Notes: generated from the sequence alone by a model not told the origin. A DNA stretch of 46,107 bases from Candidatus Aalborgicola danicus (GCA_016703945.1 JADJBC010000025.1:1-46107); one strand, 5' to 3'. Counted from the first letter of the stretch, positions 10,969-20,079 are shown. Numbers and translations: made by a program.

Positions 10969-12471
10969 ATGACTGTTCTAGAAACCGTGATCGACCGGCA
11001 ACAGGATTTGTGGTTGGCGCTGGTCGGTGTTGCTGCCATCGCCCTGGTGTTTCGCATGTTGCGCCCGGGAGAGCGGCGTGCCCTGCGGGTGACTTGGGTA
11101 CTTACCGGTCTGTCGGCGGGTGCGTTGGCCATCGTTTCGTTTGGGAAATTGCACCCACTGCTTTCGCAGAGTGCTGCGGTAGTGGCCGTCGTGTTGTGGG
11201 GATGGGCCGTAACCCACCTCATCGCCACACTGGTTTTTCGTGGACTGTTGCCAGTGATTGGGTTGACGGTGCCTCGCATCGCCCACGATTTGACATTTAC
11301 CGGTTTGGCCCTGGCGTGGGGCCTCTTGTGTCTGCGTTTTTCGGGGGTGGACCCGTCCCAGTTGTTTACCACTTCGGCATTGATTACCGCTGTGGTCGCG
11401 TTTTCGATGCAGGACACGCTGGGCAACGTGCTCGGCGGTGTGACCCTGCAGTTGGACAACTCTCTGCGGGTGGGTGATTGGGTGCAAATGGACAACGTCA
11501 GTGGCCGGGTGACCGATGTGCATTGGCGGTACACGGCCATTGAAACACGCAACCGAGAGTTGGTCATCGTCCCCAACGGTTGGCTCATGAAGAATCGTTT
11601 CACGGTGTTGCGCGACCCTGTGGACAGCCCGTTTGCGTGGCGGCGTTCGGTGCAATTCAACATTGAAGCGGGGGCTGACCCGGACACCGTGATTCGCGCA
11701 CTGGAACGCTCCGTGATGGACTCCGAAATTCCCAACGTGTTGACCGATCCTCCGCCAAACGCCATCCTCAGTGAGGTCGCCTTCGGTTACAGCCGCTACA
11801 CCTTGCGTTATTGGCTCTCCAATCCTCGGTTTGATGATCCTGGTGATTCTGCGGTGCGGGTTCACGCACTGTCAGCACTGTCTCGGGCCGGTGTCACGTT
11901 GGGTGTGCCGCAAGAGGAACACCTGATGATCAAAGAGAACGACAGCTGGCGTGTCGCAGCCGGGCAACGCGAGTTTGACCGTCGACTGGACGCGATCGGT
12001 CGCACGGAGTTGTTTGCACGTCTGCCTGAACAAGAGCAAAAGACGCTCGCGGGTCACCTCATCCATGCGCCTTTTGCTGCGGGTGACATCATCACCCGCC
12101 AGGGCGCGGTGGCCCACTGGTTGTACCTGATCATCAAGGGCGAGGCACAGGTGGTGATAGAGGGGCCGAACGGACGCTTGCCGGTGGCAACTTTGCGGGA
12201 TGGTGCCATTTTTGGCGAGATGGGTATGCTGACAGGTGAGGCACGCAGCGCCACGGTGATCGCGGTAACCGCAGTCGACTGTTACCGTCTGGACAAAGAA
12301 GGCTTTGCCAAAGTCTTGCAGCAACGTCCCGAGATCGCCACAGAAATGTCTGCCATTGTGGAAGCGCGCAATACGGAACGCGGTGTCAGGCTGGCCGCAG
12401 CCGGACAGTCCATGGCCAATCACGGTGATCTGTTGGGCCGCATACGCAACTTCTTTTCCTTGCGTAACTGA
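10969..12471 (+). CDS. MscS-type mechanosensitive channel with C-terminal cyclic-nucleotide-binding domain
   Basis: 500 aa. Four hydrophobic segments lie in residues about 15-155; the last (TSALITAVVAFSMQDTLGNV) is the MscS pore helix. The MscS beta domain follows (LRVGDWVQMDNVSGRVTDV, IVPNGWLMKNRFT) and an alpha/beta domain to about 325. Residues about 345-465 form a cyclic-nucleotide-binding domain, with FGEMGMLTGEARSATV in the phosphate-binding cassette. Such channels can be gated by cNMP rather than tension. It starts 18 bases after the VOC gene and may share its transcript. The cassette Arg-Ser-Ala matches CRP-like binders, but cAMP versus other nucleotides is unknown. Confidence 0.85.
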   Translation: MTVLETVIDRQQDLWLALVGVAAIALVFRMLRPGERRALRVTWVLTGLSAGALAIVSFGKLHPLLSQSAAVVAVVLWGWAVTHLIATLVFRGLLPVIGLTVPRIAHDLTFTGLALAWGLLCLRFSGVDPSQLFTTSALITAVVAFSMQDTLGNVLGGVTLQLDNSLRVGDWVQMDNVSGRVTDVHWRYTAIETRNRELVIVPNGWLMKNRFTVLRDPVDSPFAWRRSVQFNIEAGADPDTVIRALERSVMDSEIPNVLTDPPPNAILSEVAFGYSRYTLRYWLSNPRFDDPGDSAVRVHALSALSRAGVTLGVPQEEHLMIKENDSWRVAAGQREFDRRLDAIGRTELFARLPEQEQKTLAGHLIHAPFAAGDIITRQGAVAHWLYLIIKGEAQVVIEGPNGRLPVATLRDGAIFGEMGMLTGEARSATVIAVTAVDCYRLDKEGFAKVLQQRPEIATEMSAIVEARNTERGVRLAAAGQSMANHGDLLGRIRNFFSLRN

Positions 12472-12491
12472 CTACTGGGTCGCCGAAATTC

Positions 12492-12505
12492 TTGATGCAG
12501 ATCAT
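12492..12505. promoter_or_regulatory. Candidate FNR/ANR/DNR box
   Basis: TTGATGCAGATCAT matches the FNR-family consensus TTGAT-N4-ATCAA in nine of ten conserved positions. It lies in the 156-bp gap before the ferredoxin-dependent oxidoreductase operon, about 120 bases upstream of its first start codon. Induction under low oxygen would suit oxygen-sensitive Fe-S/TPP enzymes. No clear -10 was found at the expected distance, so the regulation is inferred. Confidence 0.55.
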
Positions 12506-12627
12506 GAAAAGCACAGATCCAGTGCCCAATCAGGGGTTTCCCGACCCCATAGAAGTGCCCATGGCCGTAGACTGCACCTAACCGGTGCGACTGTTTTTCA
12601 AAGCCTGCACCGGGCAAGGAGGCAGCT

Positions 12628-14454
12628 TTGCAACCCGTCAATATTTCCCAGCCATCGTACTTCCACAAGGTCGTTGATTGCCAATGGGCCTGTCCGGCCC
12701 ATACCCCCGTTCCCGAGTACATCCGTTTGATTGGTCAGGGTCGCTACAGCGATGCTTACATGATCAACTGGGTTTCCAATGTGTTTCCCGGAGTCCTAGG
12801 GCGAACCTGTGACCGACCGTGCGAGCCTGCCTGTCGGCGCGGGCGGGTCGAAGAGAACAATGGCGAGACCCCGGAGCCGGTCGCCATTTGCAGGCTCAAA
12901 CGTGTGGCTGCGGACCACAAGGACGAGGTGAAGTCTCGCATGCCAAGTGTTGCGCCCAGCAACGGCAAACGCATCGCCTGCGTTGGTGCGGGACCATCTG
13001 CTTTGACTGTGGCCCGTGACCTGGCGCCGTTGGGTTACGAAGTGACGGTGTTTGACAGTGAGGCCAAGGCTGGCGGCTTCATTCGCTCTCAGATTCCGCG
13101 CTTTCGGTTGCCCGAGTCCGTGATCGACGAAGAAACAGGCTATGTGCTGGATTTGGGCGTCAAGTTTGTCAGCGGTCACCGGATCGAATCGATGAAGGCG
13201 CTGCTTGGTCAGGGCTACGACGCGGTGTTTGTCGGTTGTGGCGCGCCCCGTGGCAGGGAGCTGGATATTCCAGGGCGCAAGGAAGCGGCAGCCCATATTC
13301 ACATTGGCATCGATTGGCTGGCCTCGGTGTCTTTTGGCCATATCACCGAGGTTTCACCCCGTGTCATTGTGTTGGGTGGTGGAAATACCGCCATGGATTG
13401 CTGCCGGTCCGCCCGGCGTTTGGGTGGCACGGATGTCAAGGTCATCGTTCGCAGCGGTTTTGACGAAATGAAAGCCTCGCCTTGGGAAAAAGAGGATGCG
13501 CAGCACGAAGGCATTCCCATCATCAACTTCCACGTTCCCACGGGTTTTGACCACGACAACGGCAAGTTGATCGGTGTGCGGTTTCAAGTGGTGCGCGCCG
13601 TTTACGACGAAAAGGGTAAGCGCACATTGCTTCCCACCGGGGAGCCTGACGCATTTTTTGCTTGTGACACGGTACTGCTCGCCGTCGGACAGGAAAACGC
13701 CTTTCCGTGGATTGAACGTGACTGCGGAATTGAATTTGACCGTTGGGGTCTGCCGGTCCTGGGCAAAGATAGCTTTCAGTCCACCCAACCCAAGGTTTTC
13801 TTTGGCGGTGACGCGGCTTATGGGCCCAAGAACATCATCACAGCGGTCGCCCACGGCCATGAAGCCGCGGTGTCGATCGACCGGTTTTTGCACTCGGAAT
13901 CCGTGGCACAACGTCCGGCACCTCTGACCAAGCTGATGTCCCAAAAAATGGGGATTCACGAATGGAGTTATCGCAACGACGTGTCCAACGACACCCGGTT
14001 CAAGGTGCCATGGGCAGACGCGGAAAAAGCCCTGGCCAGCATTCGTGTAGAAGTTGAGTTGGGTTTTGACGCTGCGGTGGCCTTTAAAGAAGCCAGTCGT
14101 TGTCTGAACTGCGATGTGCAGACGGTGTTTAACCGTGACACCTGTATCGAGTGTGATGCCTGTGTCGACATCTGCCCCATGGATTGCATCACTTTCACGG
14201 CCAACGGTGACGAAGCGGACCTGCGGACCCGCCTCAAGGCACCCGCCACGAATACCACGCAGGACCTCTATGTGTCTGCGGAACTCAAGACCGGTCACAT
14301 CATGGTCAAGGACGAGGATGTTTGCTTGCACTGCGGGCTGTGTGCCGAGCGTTGCCCGACCGGCGCATGGGACATGCAGAAGTTCTTGTTGAATACGACG
14401 CAAGCCGGAGCAGGTTGCCGTGACAGCCGGGTTGCACAGAAGGAGCTCGCATGA
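12628..14454 (+). CDS. GltD-like FAD/NAD(P) oxidoreductase with C-terminal ferredoxin domain
   Basis: 608 aa from a TTG start; AAGGAGG at 12616-12622 gives ideal spacing and no ATG fits. Residues about 10-95 carry Fe-S cysteines (CQWACPAHTPVPEYI and CDRPCEPACRRG), as in the N-terminal domain of glutamate synthase small subunit. Two Rossmann motifs follow: GAGPSALTVARDL (FAD) and GGGNTAMDCCRSARRLGG (NAD(P)). The C-terminus has two 4Fe-4S motifs, CIECDACVDICPMDC and CLHCGLCAERCPTG. It overlaps korA by four bases. The likely job is to pass electrons between NAD(P)H and ferredoxin for the 2-oxoacid oxidoreductase encoded next; direction is unknown. Confidence 0.85.
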   Translation: MQPVNISQPSYFHKVVDCQWACPAHTPVPEYIRLIGQGRYSDAYMINWVSNVFPGVLGRTCDRPCEPACRRGRVEENNGETPEPVAICRLKRVAADHKDEVKSRMPSVAPSNGKRIACVGAGPSALTVARDLAPLGYEVTVFDSEAKAGGFIRSQIPRFRLPESVIDEETGYVLDLGVKFVSGHRIESMKALLGQGYDAVFVGCGAPRGRELDIPGRKEAAAHIHIGIDWLASVSFGHITEVSPRVIVLGGGNTAMDCCRSARRLGGTDVKVIVRSGFDEMKASPWEKEDAQHEGIPIINFHVPTGFDHDNGKLIGVRFQVVRAVYDEKGKRTLLPTGEPDAFFACDTVLLAVGQENAFPWIERDCGIEFDRWGLPVLGKDSFQSTQPKVFFGGDAAYGPKNIITAVAHGHEAAVSIDRFLHSESVAQRPAPLTKLMSQKMGIHEWSYRNDVSNDTRFKVPWADAEKALASIRVEVELGFDAAVAFKEASRCLNCDVQTVFNRDTCIECDACVDICPMDCITFTANGDEADLRTRLKAPATNTTQDLYVSAELKTGHIMVKDEDVCLHCGLCAERCPTGAWDMQKFLLNTTQAGAGCRDSRVAQKELA

Positions 14455-16298
14455 AACGCCTTGAAGCCATCAACGATTTCGTCATCAAGTTTGCCAACGT
14501 CAATGGCTCGGGGTCGGCATCGGCCAACGAGTTGTTTGCCAAAGCCGTGATGCGCATGGGTGTGCCGGTCAGTCCGCGCAACATCTTCCCCAGCAACATC
14601 CAGGGCATGCCGACCTGGTACGAGGCGCGTGTGTGCGAGAAGGGTTACCACGGCCGCCGTGGTGGTGTGGACATGATGGTCGCCATGAATCCGCAGACCT
14701 GGGATGCCGATCTTGCCGAGATTGAGCCAGGCGGCTACCTGTTCTATGACAGCACGCGCCCCCTGCCGCCCAATAAATTCCGCGACGATGTGCACACCAT
14801 TGCGGTGCCCCTGACGGAAATTGCCAACGCCACCTACACCGACCCGCGCCAACGCCAGTTGTTCAAGAACATCATCTATGTGGGCGCTCTGTCGGTGCTG
14901 CTGGATGTCGATGCCGATGTTTTTGAGACCTTGTTTGGAGAGCAATACAAGGGTAAGGAGCGCCTATTGGACTCCAATATTCGCGCCTTGCACCTGGGAC
15001 GGGACTACGTGAAACAACACATGGAATACCCCTTGGGTTTGCGTGTGCGCCGCTCGGACAAAGTGGGGGACCAAATCTTCACAGACGGCAATAGTGCTGC
15101 CGCTTTGGGGTGTTTGTACGGCGGAGCGACGGTCGCAGCCTGGTACCCGATCACGCCGTCTTCGTCGGTTCCCGAGGCGTTTCAAAAATACTGTGACAAG
15201 TTCCGCATCGATCCCGCGACCGGGCAGCACAACTATGCCATCGTGCAGGCAGAGGACGAGTTGGCATCCATCGGTATGGTGGTCGGCGCTGGGTGGAATG
15301 GTGCGCGGGCCTTTACCGCGACCTCCGGCCCCGGTGTGTCGCTGATGACTGAATTCATCGGCCTGGCGTACTTTGCCGAAATTCCTGTCACCATCATCAA
15401 CGTGCAGCGCGGTGGCCCATCCACCGGCATGCCGACGCGCACCCAGCAGGCCGACCTGCTGTCTTGTGCTTATGCATCTCACGGCGACACCAAACATGTG
15501 CTCTTGCTGCCGCAGGACCCCCATGAGTGCTTTACACATTCTGCGGCGGCGCTGGATTTGGCGGATCGGCTGCAGACGCCGATCTTTGTAATGACCGATC
15601 TGGACATTGGCATGAACCAGCGGCTGTGCAAGCCGTTTGTGTGGGATGACACAAGGACCTTTGACACCGGCAAGGTCATGACCGCCGCCGAACTGGAAGC
15701 TGGCAAGGACTTTGGACGTTACAAGGATGTGGATGGCGACGGCATTCCATGGCGTACCTTGCCTGGCACACACCCGACCAAGGGTAGTTTCTTCACCCGT
15801 GGTACGACTCGCAACCCGTATGCCCAGTACTCGGAGCGGGGGCCAGACTACATCTACAACATGGAGCGACTGCTGCGGAAATTCGACACGGCTGCCAACT
15901 TGGTTCCACAGCCCGTATTGCGCGATGCGACAGAAAAGACGCCTTATGGGGTGATCTACTTTGGCTCCACCAGCCCGGCCATGCGCGAGGCTCTGGATGT
16001 GCTTGAGGAAGAGGGCATTCACCTGGACGCCATGCGTCTGCAGGCGTTTCCATTCCCCGAGTCGGTCAACCGCTTCATTGCGGAGCATGACAAAGTGTTT
16101 GTTGCGGAGCAGAATCGTGACGGACAGATGCGCTACATGCTGATCAATGAACTGGATGTAGACCCGGCTCGCCTGATTCGGGTGTTGCACTATGACGGTA
16201 CACCCATTACTGCGCGTTTTATTGTCAACACGATTCGCAAAAATGTGGAACGGGTGATCAAGGCAGCGCCGGTATCCGGTAGCAAGGAGTTGGTATGA
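14451..16298 (+). CDS. korA: 2-oxoacid:ferredoxin oxidoreductase, fused gamma-alpha subunit (KorA-like)
   Basis: 615 aa, a fusion of the gamma domain (about 1-190, with GSGSASANELFAKAVMRMG near its start) and the alpha domain (about 200-580, AAWYPITPSSSVPE and EDELASIGMVVGAGWNG). The enzyme oxidatively decarboxylates a 2-oxoacid to its acyl-CoA and reduces ferredoxin, or runs in reverse. The 2-oxoglutarate type is most likely because this gamma-alpha plus beta layout with a GltD-like partner is known for KGOR-type enzymes. Substrate is inferred, and pyruvate or an aryl-pyruvate is not excluded. Starts and stops overlap both neighbours (ATGA), so the three proteins are probably made together. 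Confidence 0.85.
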   Translation: MKRLEAINDFVIKFANVNGSGSASANELFAKAVMRMGVPVSPRNIFPSNIQGMPTWYEARVCEKGYHGRRGGVDMMVAMNPQTWDADLAEIEPGGYLFYDSTRPLPPNKFRDDVHTIAVPLTEIANATYTDPRQRQLFKNIIYVGALSVLLDVDADVFETLFGEQYKGKERLLDSNIRALHLGRDYVKQHMEYPLGLRVRRSDKVGDQIFTDGNSAAALGCLYGGATVAAWYPITPSSSVPEAFQKYCDKFRIDPATGQHNYAIVQAEDELASIGMVVGAGWNGARAFTATSGPGVSLMTEFIGLAYFAEIPVTIINVQRGGPSTGMPTRTQQADLLSCAYASHGDTKHVLLLPQDPHECFTHSAAALDLADRLQTPIFVMTDLDIGMNQRLCKPFVWDDTRTFDTGKVMTAAELEAGKDFGRYKDVDGDGIPWRTLPGTHPTKGSFFTRGTTRNPYAQYSERGPDYIYNMERLLRKFDTAANLVPQPVLRDATEKTPYGVIYFGSTSPAMREALDVLEEEGIHLDAMRLQAFPFPESVNRFIAEHDKVFVAEQNRDGQMRYMLINELDVDPARLIRVLHYDGTPITARFIVNTIRKNVERVIKAAPVSGSKELV

Positions 16299-17350
16299 CC
16301 TATATCGCAAAACCCCATTTGCACCACCCCACACTGACCAAAAACAAGGTCGGTTACACCCGCCGCGATTACGAGGGTCGGATCTCTACCCTGTGTGCTG
16401 GTTGTGGACACGATTCGATCTCGGCGGCCATCATCCAGGCGTGCTGGGAACTGGACATTGAGCCGCACCGTGTCGCCAAACTCTCGGGTATCGGTTGCAG
16501 CTCCAAGACGCCGGACTACTTCCTGGGGGCCTCGCACGGCTTCAACACCGTGCACGGACGTATGCCCTCAGTGCTGACCGGTGCCAACCTGGCCAATCGC
16601 GACTTGTTGTACCTGGGCGTTTCGGGAGACGGTGACTCCGCCTCCATTGGCCTGGGGCAGTTCGCCAATGCCATGCGACGCGGGGTGAACATGGCCTACA
16701 TTGTCGAGAACAACGGTGTGTATGGTCTGACCAAGGGGCAGTTTTCAGCGACGGCGGACCGCGGCTCCAAAAGCAAGAAGGGTGTCATCAACAGTGACAG
16801 CCCGGTGGATCTGGTGGGGCTGGCCCTGCAATTGGGTGCGACCTATGTGGCCCGCAGTTTTTCGGGTGACAAGGCGCAACTGGTGCCGCTGATCAAGGGC
16901 GCGATGTCCCACGGAGGCGCGGCTTTTATCGATGTGATCAGCCCGTGCGTGACCTTCAACAACCACGGCGGCAGCACCAAGAGTTACGACTATGTGCGTC
17001 AGCATAACGAGGCCGTGAGCCGCATCGATTTCATGACCACTCACAGTGAGATCACCACTGAATATGCGCCAGGTGATGTAGTGGAGGTGCAGCAGCATGA
17101 TGGGTCGATGTTGCGTCTGCGCAAACTGCACCCCGACTATGACCCAACAGACCGGTACAAGGCAATGAGCTACATGCAGACGCACCAGCAACGAGGTGAA
17201 GTGGTCACTGGACTGTTGTATGTCGACCCGATGGCAACCGATTTGCACATCGCACTGAATACGACGCACAGGCCACTGAATACGCTGGGCGTTGATCAAC
17301 TTTGCCCTGGCGCTCAGGCGCTGGAAAAAATCAACGCGACGCTGCGCTGA
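16295..17350 (+). CDS. korB: 2-oxoacid:ferredoxin oxidoreductase beta subunit (KorB-like)
   Basis: 351 aa. The thiamine diphosphate-binding motif reads GDGDSASIG with NNGVYGLTKGQ. Cysteines in LCAGCGHD (34 and 37), GIGCSSK and ISPCVTFNNH are placed as 4Fe-4S ligands of the beta subunit. It pairs with the gamma-alpha subunit in front, overlapping it by four bases. Reduced ferredoxin made here could feed the RnfB-like protein encoded about 600 bases further on, or the ISC ferredoxin. The GGSTKSYDYV segment is typical of the KorB/PorB family. Confidence 0.88.
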   Translation: MTYIAKPHLHHPTLTKNKVGYTRRDYEGRISTLCAGCGHDSISAAIIQACWELDIEPHRVAKLSGIGCSSKTPDYFLGASHGFNTVHGRMPSVLTGANLANRDLLYLGVSGDGDSASIGLGQFANAMRRGVNMAYIVENNGVYGLTKGQFSATADRGSKSKKGVINSDSPVDLVGLALQLGATYVARSFSGDKAQLVPLIKGAMSHGGAAFIDVISPCVTFNNHGGSTKSYDYVRQHNEAVSRIDFMTTHSEITTEYAPGDVVEVQQHDGSMLRLRKLHPDYDPTDRYKAMSYMQTHQQRGEVVTGLLYVDPMATDLHIALNTTHRPLNTLGVDQLCPGAQALEKINATLR

Positions 17351-17389
17351 TACGCAGAGGTCAATACTTTATTGAAAGGAGTGGTCGTC

Positions 17390-17830
17390 ATGTCCGAACG
17401 CACAGTATTCCAGTCCATGTCCCAGCGGCATGTGGTCAGCCTCGGACCCCATGCCAGTGTTTGGGACGCCGCCTGTGTGATGACCCGCGCAAACTGCGGC
17501 AGCGTATTGATTGTCGACACGCCGGGGACATTGTTGGGTATTGTGACGGAGCGCGATCTGATGACACGCGTTTTGGCCAAGGCGCTCAATCCACAGACCA
17601 CAACGGTCACTGACATCATGACCCGCAATCCCCATTGTGTGGCGCCAGAGGTTTTGGTCGCAGACGCGGTGTTGATCATGATTGAACGGGGTTTTCGGCA
17701 TTTGCCGATTGTGGGTCCTGGGGCCAAAATTCTCGGGGTTTTTTCGGTTCGGGATGCTTTGCCTCGCGAGATTGGCAACGCGGTCAGCCTTGCCGAGTTT
17801 CACGAGCAAGTGAATGATGCGCTCGGGTAG
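17390..17830 (+). CDS. Paired CBS-domain protein
   Basis: 146 aa from ATG 17390, chosen because AAAGGAG lies 8 bases upstream; an in-frame TTG at 17372 is not needed. Two CBS motifs make one Bateman module: about 12-66 (GSVLIVDTPGTLLGIVTERD) and about 75-130 (HLPIVGPGAKILGVFSVRD). Such proteins sense adenine nucleotides or S-adenosylmethionine and have no enzymatic domain of their own. It follows korB by 39 bases, so it is probably the last gene of that operon and might adjust it to energy status. That role is inference. Confidence 0.85.
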   Translation: MSERTVFQSMSQRHVVSLGPHASVWDAACVMTRANCGSVLIVDTPGTLLGIVTERDLMTRVLAKALNPQTTTVTDIMTRNPHCVAPEVLVADAVLIMIERGFRHLPIVGPGAKILGVFSVRDALPREIGNAVSLAEFHEQVNDALG

Positions 17831-17926
17831 TGGCGTCGTTCGATCGGCGTGAACAATAGCCCAGTCAGTGGCCTTGGGGCTGTGGAGTGTACAAAAGCCC
17901 GGTCGTCGCCGAGCTGACGCTACGGG

Positions 17927-18619
17927 TCAAGGTTTGTTGTTTGGTGTTGAATTTTGCTTTTCTCTGGCACGGGCCATGGCCGCTTCAATGACGGCCTTCT
18001 TGTGCTCCAAAACCTTGGGGTCGGCAATGCGGGAGTGCTCCGCAAGATTGGCGAGTTTGGTCTGAGCCAGCGCCGCTTGGGTAATGGCGTGCTGCTGTTG
18101 TTGTTTCTGTGTTCGGCGGACGCGAAAGTTGTATCGTTCACGTGCCAGATCGGCTTGCGCTTGTGACCATGCGTCCCACCCCGTAGCCTGGTCTGTCGCG
18201 TTCTCGATCACGATGCAATCCACGGGGCAAACCGGAAGGCACAAATCACAACCGGTACAGTAGCGTTCCATGACCGTGTGCATGCGCTTGTTGCTACCCA
18301 CAATGGCGTCGGTAGGGCACACCGCGATACACAAGGTGCAGCCAATGCACCAGTTCTCGTCAATGTAGACGACATGGCGAGGGCCTTCCTGGCCAAATTG
18401 CGGATCGAGCGCGACGCTGGGCAATCCGGTGATGTGAGCGAGCGTTGTCACGCCGCTTTGCCCGCCGGGTGGGCACTGGTTGATGCCGGCCTCACCCTCG
18501 ACAATCGCTTGGGCATAGGCGGCGCAATCCGGTAATCCGCACCGGGTGCACTGCGTTTGTGGCAGTGCATCCAGCAGCCTGGCAGCTAACTCCTCGGGCG
18601 CGCCTTCTGCAGGTTTCAC
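17927..18619 (-). CDS. rnfB: RnfB-like soluble ferredoxin (FeS domain + 2[4Fe-4S])
   Basis: 230 aa. Residues about 20-60 hold an RnfB FeS domain (CTRCGLPDCAAYAQAI followed by CPPGG). Two 4Fe-4S motifs follow, CIGCTLCIAVCPTDA and CTGCDLCLPVCPVDC. The C-terminal third is Gln/Ala/Lys-rich and helical. There is no N-terminal membrane anchor and no other rnf gene nearby, so it is probably a stand-alone electron carrier. The start is GTG overlapping the phaZ stop as TAGTG, so its translation is likely coupled to phaZ. It faces the CBS gene tail to tail. Confidence 0.85.
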   Translation of the reverse strand: MKPAEGAPEELAARLLDALPQTQCTRCGLPDCAAYAQAIVEGEAGINQCPPGGQSGVTTLAHITGLPSVALDPQFGQEGPRHVVYIDENWCIGCTLCIAVCPTDAIVGSNKRMHTVMERYCTGCDLCLPVCPVDCIVIENATDQATGWDAWSQAQADLARERYNFRVRRTQKQQQQHAITQAALAQTKLANLAEHSRIADPKVLEHKKAVIEAAMARAREKQNSTPNNKP

Positions 18620-20040
18620 TATTTTCGAGTGGTGGCCTTGGGGGCTATCTTTTTAGTAGCTACCTGCGCTTTATTCGCGGGGGCTGCAGCCTGAATTGCT
18701 TCTGCCTTCACGGGTCGTGTCGTGGACTTGCTGGCAGCTGCGGGCGCCATTGCAGTTTCCTGGTTTGCCGTTTCCGCAGGCTGGTTCGCCAGGATGAAGG
18801 ACTTGACGTGCGGGTAGACGTGTTCACGCCAGCGTTTGCCGGAAAAGATGCCATAGTGCCCTGCACCTTTGGCCTCGAAATGTTTTTGCATGGACCGTGG
18901 CACGCCGCTGCATATGTCGTGCACGGCTTGTGTCTGGCCCGAGCCTGAAATGTCGTCCAGCTCACCTTCGACAGAAAACAGGGCTGTGGTTTTGATGTCT
19001 TGTGGGCGCACCCGCTCTAATTTGCCGTTCACGCCTTTGACGTCCCAGGTGCCATTGACCAGGCAGAAATCCTGGAACACCACCTTGATGGTTTCCAGGT
19101 AGTAATCGGCATCCATGTCCAGTACGGCGTTGTACTCGTCATAGAACTTGCGGTGTGCCTCGGTGCTGGCGTCGTCCCCCTTGATCAGGTCCTTGAAATA
19201 GTCGTAGTGGCTGTTGGCGTGGTTGCTGGGGTTCATGGCCACAAAGCCAGTGTGCTGCAGGAAGCCGGGGTAAACGCGCCGCCCCTCTCCAGGAAAGTTG
19301 GAGGGAACGCGGAAAATTACATTGTTTTCGAACCAGTTGTGGCTCTTGTTCATGGCCAGGTTGTTGACCGCGGTCGGGGACTTGCGCGCATCAATCGGGC
19401 CGCCCATCATGGTCATGGACAGCGGTGTGGTCTCGCCACGGCTGGCCATCAGCGAGACAGCGGCGAGCACCGGTACCGTGGGCTGGCACACACTCATGAC
19501 GTGGCAGTTGCCGTATTTGCCCTGGACGTGGCGAATGAACTCCTGCACATAGTTGACGTAGTCATCCAGGTGGAATTCGCCTTCCGACAGGGGTACCAGA
19601 CGGGCGTTTTTCCAGTCGGTGATGTAGACCTTGTGGTCCTTTAACATGGTCTTGACTGTGTCACGTAAAAGCGTGGCGTAGTGTCCGGACAACGGCGCCA
19701 CGATCAGTACGGCAGGCTGGTCCTTGATCTTTTCAAGCGTCGCCTGATCGTCGGTGAAACGCTTGAAGCGGCGCAGCTCACAGAAGGGTTTGTTGATTTC
19801 TACCCGTTCATGAATAGCGACTTCGATGCCATTGAGATCGATGGTACGAAGCCCGAATTCTGGCTTCTCATAGTCCTTTCCCAATCGGTGCATCAGGTCG
19901 CAACTCGCCGAGATACGTTGGGCAAACGGGTTCTGTCCGGCCAGACTCAGGGGATTTGCAAACAGTTTGGAGGCGGTTTGCGCCAGGTCGGAAAACGGCT
20001 CCATCAGGGACCGCTGGGTTTCATAGAACTGGTACAGCAT
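18619..20040 (-). CDS. phaZ: Intracellular polyhydroxyalkanoate depolymerase
   Basis: 473 aa. It mobilises stored PHB granules in the cytoplasm. The family N-terminus (LYQFYETQRSLMEPF) is present and the nucleophile is Cys185 in SVCQP, the cysteine type of the C. necator PhaZ1 group. The catalytic fold ends near residue 421 (HVKSFILANQP). About 52 further residues are Ala/Lys/Thr-rich and low in complexity (PANKAQVATKKIAPKATTRK), longer than the usual family length of about 420. Part of that tail is encoded by an interspersed-repeat fragment. An RnfB-like gene follows in a TAGTG overlap. Confidence 0.92.
   Translation of the reverse strand: MLYQFYETQRSLMEPFSDLAQTASKLFANPLSLAGQNPFAQRISASCDLMHRLGKDYEKPEFGLRTIDLNGIEVAIHERVEINKPFCELRRFKRFTDDQATLEKIKDQPAVLIVAPLSGHYATLLRDTVKTMLKDHKVYITDWKNARLVPLSEGEFHLDDYVNYVQEFIRHVQGKYGNCHVMSVCQPTVPVLAAVSLMASRGETTPLSMTMMGGPIDARKSPTAVNNLAMNKSHNWFENNVIFRVPSNFPGEGRRVYPGFLQHTGFVAMNPSNHANSHYDYFKDLIKGDDASTEAHRKFYDEYNAVLDMDADYYLETIKVVFQDFCLVNGTWDVKGVNGKLERVRPQDIKTTALFSVEGELDDISGSGQTQAVHDICSGVPRSMQKHFEAKGAGHYGIFSGKRWREHVYPHVKSFILANQPAETANQETAMAPAAASKSTTRPVKAEAIQAAAPANKAQVATKKIAPKATTRK
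18651..18690. repeat. Interspersed-repeat fragment in the 3' end of phaZ
   Basis: On the plus strand AGTAGCTACCTGCGCTTTAT followed by GGGGGCTGCAG matches the end of the family copy near 44918-44958 (read in reverse) and the 135-bp copies. It encodes part of the Ala/Lys-rich PhaZ tail in frame. Confidence 0.4.
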
Positions 20041-20079
20041 GGAAAGCTCGCTTTTAAAAACGTATCAACGCAAGAAATG

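Noticed and set aside
13354..16334. Long minus-strand open frames opposite the oxidoreductase genes
   Set aside because: They mirror the codon bias of the conserved plus-strand genes and show no recognisable domains.
17831..17926. Bidirectional terminator between the CBS and RnfB-like genes
   Set aside because: No stem followed by a T tract is convincing in either direction in this 96-base convergent gap.
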